Below are positions 12,113 through 22,900 of a stretch of DNA of 64,000 nucleotides, in pieces. This DNA is from Hypoxylon rubiginosum (Eukaryota; Ascomycota; Sordariomycetes; Xylariales; Hypoxylaceae). The stretch lies in the NCBI GenBank assembly GCA_902806565.1, contig CADCXA010000016.1, forward strand, positions 186,001 through 250,000, written 5' to 3'. The notes under the pieces are model-generated. The model was not told the origin of the DNA, searched no databases, and saw only the letters and a program-made list of their open reading frames with translations. Within the stretch, counting starts at the first letter, position 1; the number at the start of each line of letters is the position of its first letter. Position numbers and translations under genes: made by a program.

Positions 12113-14215
12113 ATGCCTATCTCCAGTCATGATTTCATAAATACCTCCGAGTTTCAACACCACCAACGATCGATAGAGGAGTTCTCGAGTCGCATTCCCT
12201 CTCCTACGTCCATGTCTCCCGCGTTGGCTTCGCAATGCAACCGAGCTGCCCACCGCCACCTACGTCCGCAACACGATAGTGTCTGGATTCCGGAGGCTCT
12301 ACTAGCTGCTACGTTCGAGCGTTTCTGCGTGACCTCGACAACTACTACCCGGCATGGCTCTTCTGTCCCGGGTCCGATGGAAAATAGGAGACGGATGGGA
12401 AGAAGACATATGGGAGAGCTCAACTTTGGACAGTCACATTCTGCTGCGCCTTTATGGGGACTCGAAAACTTAGCCGATTTGACACAGTGGCAGTGGAAAC
12501 CACCTACGTCGCCAGATGCGCGACTTCAACAGCCCGGAGCTCAGGGGGCGTGGAGACGGAACCTCCTGAAAGCTATGTTGGATTGGCCTGCTGGCCTATT
12601 TGCTCCGACGTCCACAACATCTACACCACCACAAAAACTCGACTGGGATGCCCATAGCGCTCCATCAGAAGTCATCGATGGTGGGCTGAATTCCCTATAT
12701 CGGGATTTGTCGTCAAGCACGACAACACAGACATGGCCCAACTTTAAAAGCTTCTGCAGTAGCTGGAAAGATTGTGTGGCAGATAACCACTTCTCAGGCG
12801 GAAAAATATGCACCATTTTGGATGGTATCCAACGGGGTCTTTGTGTGATGCCGTTGGGCGACGAAGAATTTTTAGCTATCAGCAAACTCGAGCTAGACCT
12901 ACTACAAGCGACTATTGCAGGCCTGTCTAGCCGCAATATGTCTCACGATAATTCTTCGGATTGCCTTGTTTGGGGTAGCATCCTGCACAAAATTTCCGGA
13001 TTGCAGATCAACAACCTCACCATTTTTAAAACAGCCATGGCCCATATACCGGATTACTACTTGGGCGATGTGTCTGCAGGTGTAGTAGCAAACCTGCGTA
13101 CTTACTTGACGGCGTCAAGACGTAATAGCAAACGTTCGACATTAGCACGGCAGGCTAGCAAAATGGCCCAGCCTTTAACGAGACTTAACCTGGTCAACCA
13201 TCTTCATATACTGGAAAGTAGTACTCAATTTGTACTACTGGACAAGGAATCGAAAGGATTGGACTACCCCCGGATGCGCTTAGCCTGGCTATACCTTTTG
13301 GCCAGATTGCCGTGCGTGAGTGAAAGTTATTTGGCAGCAGTGTGCTCTACCCTCGAAGCTGGAAAAGCAGTCAAACCTCTTTCGAGGAGAGGGATTTGCG
13401 AACTCTATCTGGCCAAGCATCGATCTTCGATTAGGCACGAGACAGCGTTGTACCACGCTCTCGGACAAAACCAAGAGAGAAATAGCAAGAGCTCGAAGAG
13501 TTACAGCGGTCTATGCGTGGCCGCATGGCAGACGGGACAATTTCACGTGGTTCAGGGTCTCTGCGAGTTCCTCCATAAGCTTGGACGACAGCAAGACATT
13601 ATGCACGTCGCGCGGGGGCTCCGAGATCTAGTGAAGAATGAGGCAACTCCTCTGGTAAATCTTGCTCTTGGGGCGCGCCAGCCTGAATTGGCAATGGAGA
13701 TCTTGAGTCTCTACCAAAAACATAGTAGTGGTCCTGCACGTTGCTGGAAGAGGAACTTCTCAATGGATGCCTTGAAGATTCTGACAAGATGTCCATCCGT
13801 CAGAAAAGATAAGATCCTAGGCGCGCTGGGTCTGGTACGTCCGTTAAGAAGGCGAGGAAAACGGGCCGAAAACATTACGAAGCGCCAACTCCTAGATACG
13901 GCTACCGCTGCAATAACATTTGCAAACGCGCCGGGGGTATCGAATAGGACTTCCTTACGACTCATCTCGCGATGTATTAGATATCTTAAGGCGAGGAATC
14001 GAGACGCTGTGCTACCAACCGCAGCCTTACGCGCTCTGCTCCATAATATTACTAGGGACCTCGCCGAGGGGAATCCGGGCAGGACCGCACGATTACGATG
14101 GGTTTTGCGCTTGTTCCAGAAACATGCCGGCTATGAGCAGATGTTGCAGATAGGATTAGTGCTAAAGCGATGGAGAGATTACAATCAGCGGCGTCGCCGC
14201 GAGAGGATCGGATAA
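12113..14215 (+). CDS. Fungal protein of unknown function, helical, 700 residues
   Basis: A single uninterrupted 700-residue frame with even codon use. I do not recognise a named domain. The N-terminal 150 residues are Ser/Thr/Arg-rich and probably disordered, with some resemblance to a mitochondrial presequence (few acidic residues, many Arg and Ser). From about residue 200 the protein is predicted mostly helical, with Leu/Ala-rich segments such as LYLLARLPCVSESYLAAVCS and ARGLRDLVKNEATPLVNLAL that look like short helical-hairpin repeats. A basic block LVRPLRRRGKRAE lies near residue 575, and the C-terminus (LRLFQKHAGYEQMLQIGLVL then KRWRDYNQRRRRERIG) is strongly basic. A TPR/PPR-like mitochondrial or RNA-linked role is possible but not shown. 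Alternative starts at internal methionines (residues 33 and 87) cannot be excluded. Confidence 0.8.
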   Translation: MPISSHDFINTSEFQHHQRSIEEFSSRIPSPTSMSPALASQCNRAAHRHLRPQHDSVWIPEALLAATFERFCVTSTTTTRHGSSVPGPMENRRRMGRRHMGELNFGQSHSAAPLWGLENLADLTQWQWKPPTSPDARLQQPGAQGAWRRNLLKAMLDWPAGLFAPTSTTSTPPQKLDWDAHSAPSEVIDGGLNSLYRDLSSSTTTQTWPNFKSFCSSWKDCVADNHFSGGKICTILDGIQRGLCVMPLGDEEFLAISKLELDLLQATIAGLSSRNMSHDNSSDCLVWGSILHKISGLQINNLTIFKTAMAHIPDYYLGDVSAGVVANLRTYLTASRRNSKRSTLARQASKMAQPLTRLNLVNHLHILESSTQFVLLDKESKGLDYPRMRLAWLYLLARLPCVSESYLAAVCSTLEAGKAVKPLSRRGICELYLAKHRSSIRHETALYHALGQNQERNSKSSKSYSGLCVAAWQTGQFHVVQGLCEFLHKLGRQQDIMHVARGLRDLVKNEATPLVNLALGARQPELAMEILSLYQKHSSGPARCWKRNFSMDALKILTRCPSVRKDKILGALGLVRPLRRRGKRAENITKRQLLDTATAAITFANAPGVSNRTSLRLISRCIRYLKARNRDAVLPTAALRALLHNITRDLAEGNPGRTARLRWVLRLFQKHAGYEQMLQIGLVLKRWRDYNQRRRRERIG

Positions 14216-16119
14216 GGCACTGGTCGAAGCTGGGATAGCTTGGCGACATGTCCGGCTATACGGCGACCCGGGAGGTAAGGGCCCACTGTTGCATACAGAT
14301 CTCGCAATCTTCAGATCTCCAGATCTCATGTGCGTGATAGATATATGCGCACGCCAGGGTATATAGTACACTATAGGTTGTATATGCTACGGTGAGCAAT
14401 GCCCGGTGGTGGTATCACAAACTGAGCCCAATGGCTTATGTGCCATGTTAATGAGGTGTGCAATTTCAACGGGCTTCGCTACCTAAGTACCCAGGACGAC
14501 GAATCAGAAAGGATGTGAAACTTCCTAGAAAAGGTTGAACTCATTGTCACATACCCACCTGCTTGTTACTACTCGTTACACGACAGCAAAATGTCTGGGT
14601 ACCTGGCAATGGCAGACTCGGCGTCAGCATCTCGTCTTTTTACGGGCCCTAGATGTGGGTTGACGATATTGCATAGTGGCTTGCTACGGTAAAAGATTTG
14701 TTGTAGATACCTTGGTACTGGGCATGTTAGTTACTCAGATGTACCTGTTATATGATGTAGTGTAGGTCTACGTCGACGCGACCTGTCGCTTATTTCATCC
14801 TCATAGGGGTTACTCGGGGGGCCCGACTCAAATAGCAAAGTTTGGAATATCCAAGGCATACCTGCTAAACCCGCAACAGATCGTAGACAGAAATAGGAAT
14901 GGAGCCAGCAATATGGAAAGCTTTCGAGGCCATGATTGGCAGCCCCGGAGGGCTGGTGTCTTAAGATCCCCCCCCTTTTGTTCTACCCGGGTACGTTACC
15001 CGACGCATTGGGATTTCGTTTATCTGACTGCACAGCTGCAGATGCTACAGATTGAAAATGGAGTAGGATAGTCATAGCTCAAATTGCATGTGGGCGAATC
15101 GGTACAGGTGCGTTAGGGGGTACACGGCCAGCCAAGCAGCACGGGCAGCACGGGATACATGGATATACCTGATATGGCCCTAATGTTAGGTCCACGGGTA
15201 CGTCTTACAGGCTACAAGCTTAGAGGTCAGGTAGGTACATATCGGGTACCTAGCTCACGACTCATTACCCACCATCCAAGCACAGGAAAGCGAGTAATTG
15301 CCCCGCCATGCGTGAAATCCATCCCCAAACGACCCCAAACCTACTAGTCCCTTAGGTAGTCCCCTCATACCCCCATGTCTTGTACATATTGTACATAGTA
15401 GCTCATGTACTCCGTATGCTCTTCTACTTTTTTACACCTTTACGCTTTCGTATTCCATTGCGTCTGGTTGTTGGCGATAGCTTGAACGTAGCCTCGTCTC
15501 TTGTGTCTTACGACCCTCTTCAAACTTCGCATACATATCTCTCACTGATCCCTCTTCGATATTTGCCATTTTTTTTGCGGGCTTTTCGCCATGCGGCAGC
15601 AGCAGAGAGAGCCGACGAAGAACGTACTACGCTGTCGTCAGTTGCATGCAAGGGAGCCCACGGCATCGTTTCATTACCGCCCCCCAAACCTGCAGAACTC
15701 ACCCGGGTTGTTCCTATAATCCAAAGGTGTAGGTACCTACTCACGACGGTGCTGATCAGGCTCTGTTCTGATCGAATTTCCTTATAACAGATCTTTGCTC
15801 GCCACATCTATCAAACGAATTATTTTACGTCCGTATACTGCCTTTTCATATCTCGAGAGAGCCTTACCAATCCCCATCGAGCCAGCGAACCAAAATAAAT
15901 TCGTTTAGGCACCCAATTAGCCAATACTACCATCCCCGGCGCTCTGGTTAAGATCTGACATGAGATCTAGGGGGGTTAGATGGGCCTATGAGATCGAGGC
16001 GACGATCCACAGGGCGGCGTCGGCGCATTCGCATTTGCATTAGTACGGCTCTTGTAGTCTACGCCACAACCACCACCACCGATTCGGCTTCCCAACGGAG
16101 CAATACCCTTCTTTGAACC
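14216..16119. other. Intergenic region, promoter of the Zn2Cys6 gene
   Basis: No coding region is supported on either strand. It contains scattered GTAGGTACCTAC-like palindromes (for example 15729-15741), a run of nine C at 14970-14978, and pyrimidine-rich stretches towards the transcription-factor start. Short frames such as 15380-15787 have no motif or splice support. Confidence 0.5.
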
Positions 16120-18954
16120 ATGGAACAGGCCGACCCCGTGGCCGGCTTAGATCCAGAAGCTCAGTCACGGAGCGCATGGCAGGCGAAACCCATTCGTCGG
16201 CGGAATCGTATGATCAATAGGTAAGATGTTTCTCTCTCCACGTTGAGCACTTATACATATCCACCCGATGAGAGGAAAGGGAAAAGGAACTGCCAGCAAG
16301 AAGACGTAGCTACACCAGCATATATATATCTCTAACCTGTCCAATTTGCTATCCTCTTGTTTGCTTGTAAAAAGCGCCGATGCTAACTGCTTGGCACGGG
16401 GCACCCGAGGGACAAATATCGATTTCTTTGCATATAGGCCCGAAACCTGTGCGAGAAATCCATATTTCGCCCTTTGCTCTCCGTCCAGTTAAAGCTGTCT
16501 AGAATGTCGAAGAAGGAAGCTAAAGTGTTCCAAGACCAGCCCGTCATGCACCAACTGCATAAAGGCTAATCGGGACTGTCTATACATAGGCCCGCGGCTG
16601 GATGAGGCCAGCCAGATGCGCCTTGCTGAAATCAAGGAGAAACAAGGGACGTTGGAGCGGGAGCTGGAGCGGGACGTTGCGAAATCCACAGCGTGCAAGA
16701 GTACGCTACAACAGAGTATTCTAGCTGATGGTTTCATTGGGGACGACGAGGAGCACGATTTGGAGGCCACGCCACTTGCAGCTTTAGACGTGACGTACGA
16801 TGACGATGCCGACGAAGCGGGCGACATGATCGATCTGGGAATCCAGATAGGTAAAATGCGCATTACGGAAAGGATAGGCGGGCTCTCGCGACCTAGGATA
16901 TCTGAAGAGGTACGCGCTGCCCAGCACAATTCTAAGATGATCTAACTAACAAGAACTCTAAGATATCGGCAGGAATTTTAGGTACGCAGCCCCCAGGCTC
17001 ACAACATACGCAGCAAGGAAGACAGGCTCCCGGGATCGAGCACCTGCCCGACTTTCTCAAGCCGGGAAACGAATATATGGTGCCATCGAGCGGCTTTTTC
17101 TTTGGCCAGATAGGAGAGACGCCATCCATTCTCCAATATTTACCACATAAAGCTTCCGCGGACCGGCTGATGAAGCAGTATTTTATTTCTGTCCACTCGA
17201 TTGCTCCTTGTGCCCACCGGCCGACGCTGGAAGCCACCTACGCGGCCTTTTGGGAAGATATCAGTGCAGGCTATGAGCCCCGGTGCTCCACTCAGGCTAT
17301 CATCTTCGCAGCCATGTTCAGTGGAGCTACCAGTATGGATGAGAATACTGTGCTTGCAGAGTTAGGTGGATATCCTAAAGCGAATTGGGTCAGCAGCCTT
17401 AAGATTGGCACCGAAAGCGCCCTAAGCAAGGCCAACTTTTTGCGGACCACCAAGTTAGAGACTATGCAAGCGTTTATTATGTACATGGTGAGTTTAGCCG
17501 GTCTAGAGCAAGCTACGGGCGGTACTGATTTTATGAAAGCTTCCTCTGTGTAGGGCAGAGGTGTCGAGAGCCCATTCGGTTCTCGTCGGTGCTGCGGTGC
17601 GGATGGCTGAGTGTATGGGCTTGCACCGTGACGGTCAAGCATACGGACTTACGCCACTGGAAACACACGTTCGCCGTTTGATCTGGCATCAGCTCTGCTT
17701 CCTCGATATCCGGACCTGCGAGGCTCAGGGCCCCAAACCAGTTATCAGACGAGATGACTACGATACTAAACTACCACTGAACTGCAACGAAGAAGACCTC
17801 ACACGGGCAGTAATACCCCCAGAGTCATCAGACTCGTGGACTACTAACACCCTTGCCCTAATTCGTTTCGAGATAAACGAGATGATGCGTACTATATGGT
17901 TGGATAGGCGGAGACTGGCGACGCGCAAGACCACACTCACAAGCGTGCTAACTAAGATCGAGGACTTCCGCCGGCGCATGTCAGAGAAGTACGACCACCT
18001 CCTGGACGCCGAGCAACCGATTCAGAGGTATGCGAAGTGCGTCATGTATCTACTGACATATCGATTACATGTCATGGTACTACACCCTTACCATTCCAAC
18101 GCTGCTACCCCTATGCCCCCGCGGCTGAACCAGCTGCTTATCACGTCGGGAATCATGATCGTCGAGCTTGCAATACAGCTCGAGATAAATGCGAACTTCC
18201 AGAATTGGGCATGGTATCTGGGTGCGTACTTCCAATATCAGATTGCGCTCCTACTGGCGACCGAAGTATACTTCCGCCCGCAGTCTCGTGATGCAGAGCG
18301 GATATGGTCGTGCTTGGACTACGTCTTTGATATGGATCGTAAGCTTCCTCCCGAAGCCAAGAGCGTACAGCTACTCTCCGAGATTCAGAATAAGACAGCG
18401 ATATACACGCGGATGCGTAAGATGCGTGGACCTACAAGTCTCTCGCGGGCCGTCCTCGGACAAAATGCTGTCGCGGGTATGGCGCAACCGTCTCTAGCTA
18501 TGCATAACCTACCTCAACAGCGACAACAGTCTCTAGGGGTACCACAAGACGTACCGAAGATAGAGCCAGGGTATACACCACCACCGCTATCAATACCTCA
18601 TAGACCTTCAGTACCGCAACCCCAAATGGTGTTTGCTGGCGTTTCCGACGGGCAGGCATTATGGAGCATTCCGCCTAATCATACCAGCCCGGGGAGTGAT
18701 TCGTCGAGTGTAGAACACGGGCAGCAAGTCCATACCCCAGGATTAGGAGCGACAGGCCTCCCACAGGGGAATGTCATGGACACTCTCGATTGGGTATGCT
18801 TTACTATCCATCTCTTAATTTCCTTACTATATGCGTGCTAACATAGAGCCAGGATGCAATCAACGCTCTATTTCCCACTGACCCGCAGACTGGCGGGTTG
18901 AGCATACAAGGGTTCCACGATCCCAACTTTAGTATTGCCAGCTGGAGTACTTGA
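16120..18954 (+). CDS. Zn2Cys6 transcription factor with fungal-specific TF domain
   Basis: Nuclear DNA-binding regulator; target genes unknown. Five exons fit in phase: 16120-16220, 16495-16909, 16963-17487, 17540-18793 and 18847-18954, about 800 residues. The binuclear zinc cluster has the spacing C-x2-C-x6-C-x6-C-x2-C-x6-C at C35, C38, C45, C52, C55 and C62, beginning SCLECRRRKLKCSKTSPSC. A linker and coiled segment (RLAEIKEKQGTLERELERDV) follow. The middle homology domain runs from about residue 200 and carries the family block LCRAEVSRAHSVLVGAA then RMAECMGLHRDG and HVRRLIWHQLCFLDIRTCEA. The C-terminal 150 residues are Gln/Pro/Ser-rich, with a terminal DWSQDAINALFPTDP motif, probably activating. 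The first intron is 274 nt, long for a fungus, and ends exactly before the first cysteine; an upstream AG is excluded because it would bring a TAA into frame. Confidence 0.92.
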
Positions 18955-19917
18955 ACGAGATGGTGAGTAACTTGTTTTGGATACCTCTTTTCTTATCTTT
19001 AAAAAATTAGACGACGATAGGAAGCAATTCGGTGGGTTTCATACCGGTTGAAAACGGCGAGGTATAATGATGTGTGGAGGGGAAAAGAAAAACAAGTATT
19101 ACGATAAAACTACCTACCTTGACGTTCGTTTTCCACCGCTCTTATGTCGAATTATACCCAATATAAAATTTAATACCCACATGCCTGTAGCTAAGTCTTT
19201 GCCATGACTTGCCAATACACATCCGTAGATGAAAGATCGGAAGAGTTTCCTGGCTAGCAGCTACTAGGATAGAGCAGTGAGACAGTGATCCAGTAGAAGG
19301 CGAATAGTCATGATTGAAAGACACATTTTGATGGAGCAGTGATAACATTTCGGTTCTGATTAACTACAAGTGGGTAGTGAAGAGAAGAGTTGAAAAAGGG
19401 AAAAAAATGATCTAGGTCATAAGTCGTCATAACGTGCTGATACCACACACCCATCCATAATAACCATGAGAAGGGGGATTTCACCCAGACGCCAACCAAA
19501 GTTAAAGTTGAGGGAAGAAAAAAAAGTATAAAAAAAAGATGTGTATATGGATTGGCCCCGGCCCCCCCCCCCCCCCAAACCATGAAAAGCAACACGCACA
19601 CATGCTTTGCAAGCAACGCCGGCCAGGTATCATTATTACCAAACCGATAAAAAACCAAAGCCAAGCCAAGCCCGGTGTTCTTTTGTTGCAACAAAAAGGG
19701 CCAAAGGAAATATTTTTCATCATATGTAGTTGCCTCTCCCCTTTTCCATTAATGCATGTATGTGTATTCATTCGTTCAACCCCTTTCCCCTTTTTGATGT
19801 GTAGGTTGTTTCCCTGTTGTTTTGTTTTTGAAAATCCGCTCGCCTCGGCCTCCTTCGCCTTCCCTCCTCTGTATTGGGAGGCAGTCTTGGCGAGGTAGCA
19901 GAAGTAGACGCCATCCT
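18955..19917. other. Convergent 3' space between the Zn2Cys6 gene and the giant gene
   Basis: Both flanking genes end here, so the region holds two 3' untranslated regions. It contains a run of 15 C at 19562-19576 and several A- or T-rich runs (19385-19410, 19517-19540). Open frames across the C run (19502-20545 minus, 19539-19898 plus) come from low-complexity sequence and overlap in the wrong frame; I do not accept them as genes. Confidence 0.6.
19562..19576. repeat. Poly-C run of 15
   Basis: A homopolymer of 15 cytosines in the convergent 3' space. It is directly visible and may be length-variable between strains or between reads. Confidence 0.9.
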
Positions 19918-22900
19918 CTAGATGTAATCCTCGTGCGGGGGCGTAGGCTGCGGCGGGGGAGCGTCCTGCATCTGCAGGCTGACGGTGCTCCCGGCGGGCA
20001 GGGAGACGGATGGGGTAGCGCCCCGGGACAGGGGGACGCCGCCGGCCTCGGAGGCCGGCGTGGCCATGCGGGCATGGCGCGGCCGGGCGACGAGGACCTG
20101 GGCCGGGCAGATGACGATCTCGTCGTCGCCGACGCCGTTGTCGTCGCCCTTCTTGACGACGAGCGGGAAGAGGACGGTGCGGACGACGGCGCCCTGGGCC
20201 TCGTAGTCGTCGTTCGAGACGCCCGAGTCGCCGGACCGCTCGTTCATGAGCTGCGCGTTGAAGGTGACGGTGCGGGCCAGGTCGCCGCTGGCGTCGTACT
20301 CGGGCTGCAAGGGGGGCAGCATCATGTACTCGGCGCGCTGGGTGCGCATCTCGACCGACAGGTCGACGGCCTCGCGCATGACGCGGCGCAGCTGCGACTG
20401 GATCTGGGACTCGAGGTTCGACGGCGGCGGCAGGATGACGCAGAGCGTCTGGAAGACGGCCTGCACGACAGCCTCGGTATCTTGGTTGCGCTGGTCCCCG
20501 AAGGCCGGCCGCTTGGAGAGGAGCGTCAGCGTGACGGCGCGCCACTGGCGGACCGCGTGCGGCGGGCCCACGTCGAGCAGGAGCTTCTCAAGCGACTTGA
20601 GCTTCTGGCGCTGCTCGCGGTCCATGCCGAACAGGTAGCGCGTGAAGACGAACTCCCAGATCATGTTCATGGTCATGGACATGAAGATGTCGCGGCGCCG
20701 CACGCGGTCACGCAGGTAGTCGTCGACGTCGGACCCGTCGAGGACCGAGTTGTCGAGGCGGTCGATGATCTTCTCGTCGTTGATCTCGCTCGTCAGCCGG
20801 CACGCGCGCATGTCGGAGAACTTGGAAAAGCGGAGCACCCATTGCTGCACGTGCGAGCACAGCTGCTGGCACCGGTGGTCGAAGTGGTCCTCGTCCCGGA
20901 GGCGGAGGAAGTCGGCGTCCGGGGGCTTCGCGGCGAGGATCTGCCGCTGCATCTCCCTGACCTGCTCCTTGGTGGCTTCGAGCTGGGCGCGCAGCTCCTT
21001 GATCTCGGCATCTTTCTCTTCCAGTGTTCTGGCCCACCGACCTCTAGCGGAGCGGTGTTCGTCTAACTCTTTGGAGGCGGATGCGTGTTGTGATTGGAGC
21101 TGGTTGTATTTTTCGTTGTGTTGGAGTGCGAGGACGTTGTTAGCGCTGTGCAGGCCTTCGTTGACCTCGGTCAGCCGCGTGACCTCTTTGCGTAGCCATT
21201 CGAGCGACGCCTTGAGGCTTTCGATTTCGGCGTCGCGTTCGGTGATGGCAGAGACGGCTTGTTGGTTGAGATTCTGCTCGGCCTGGACTTTGGCGTCGGC
21301 GAGTGCGCGATTTTCCGAGACTAATTGTTCTACTCTGGATTCGAGCTCCAATACCTGCATGCTTTGTCGACGACGCATGCTTTGTGGTCTCGTCGGGGAC
21401 CGTGGTGAGCCAATGCGGCCCTCGCCGTAGCCATCCTGCCAATGGAAGTTAGTATCGAATACTGCTGCTGTCATACCCGTCCGTGGTTCTCCTTCTCCGA
21501 TGAACCTCGAGGAACTAAATGCCATAGGGCAGGGAGACGATTACTTACATATACGTCGGTCATGTCCTTGGCTCGGACACGGCCTTCGTTAGCTACAGGT
21601 GTGGTGCTCGGTTGGCTCTGGTGGAGATTTTCTCGCGAGACGTTATTTGAGAGGTTGGAGCTGAGCGATCGCAGGTCACCGCTCATTCGCTTATCCACTC
21701 GCCGAAGGCTGAGTGGGGGCGTGTTGGTGCCTGATCGAAACGCCGATTGGCTCGGACTATCAGGCCGAAACCGAAGCGGTTCTGGTGTCCTCAACCGCGA
21801 AATACTCGTATTAGATGCCGTACGCCTGAGTTGCCTCTCTGCTAGCGGTGTTGACCTTCGACTTATATTATCTGATACGCTTCTTTGTCCAGATTCTTGT
21901 GCTGCTGCTGATGAAGGAGTCGATGAACGTGTCGATGGGCGTGTCTTCTTAGGATCTATCGCATCTCGCATCTCATCATTTTGACCGCCAACTGTCGGTG
22001 TGCTTAACCTTGGCGTCTCGCCACCTAATCCCAGCTTTTTGGTTCGTTTCTCGTTTGACTGGGGAGTCTGAATCGCTCCGCCCTCCTCTTGCAGAAGCCC
22101 TTCTTCTCTTTTAGGTGCGGTCTCGGGCCAGTCGTGTAGATGCACGCCGCTATCGCGTTGACTTGCCTCGACGAGACTGCGTCGCATCGGATGCGGCGAG
22201 TAAGTTACAACACCGCTGTCTCTATTCGCCTCAGTAGGTATTGTAATCTTGTCCGTAGTCTCACCGGCTCGAGTTTGTCGCTCCTTTTCTAAATCTTCGT
22301 GCGTTTCCTCTTCTACCGGTGGAAGGACACGGGGAGAAGCACGACCAGAGCTCATGTACGAACGCGTCGGGCTAATTGATTTAAGTGACCCAGCATCAAT
22401 TTTGCGTTCTCCCGTAGATCCAGTAGGCTCGGTGAGATGTTCTGAAGTGTCCAGGTCATCTAGGTTTTCTATGATTTCCGAAGTTGGCGGTTCACTTGAC
22501 TTTGGGCTTTCGTGACCTGCGTTGCGAGGCTCGGGTAGCTCATGTTGCACTTCTCTTCCTATTACTGGACTTTCGATATCGACATTTTCAACGTTCTCGG
22601 GGGTCGTGGTGACATCTTGTTGTTCTGCTGGGCGTTTTGGTAGATCATTTGATACCTCTACCTCCATGGCGTCAGGTGATGATGGCGCCCGGGTTTGGTC
22701 ATCCGTCTCCGTGTTTGGTCCACGGAAGTCACCAGCATCGGTGTTCAGCAGTCCACCTTCTTCTAATGCCCTGGGTTGTGAACTTTCCCGGAGTGCAGGA
22801 TCATCAAGCATGTTGTCAGTGTCTAGTGACCCTTTGTCAAACGACCTCTGCTTTTCAGAGCTACCTAACCCCTCAGGTGAGAGTGTAAGCCCTTTAGTGG

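Noticed and set aside
19502..20545. Minus-strand open frame of 347 residues
   Set aside because: It overlaps the last exon of the giant gene in another frame, is Arg/Pro/Ala-rich as expected for a shadow of GC-rich coding DNA, and runs through the poly-C tract.
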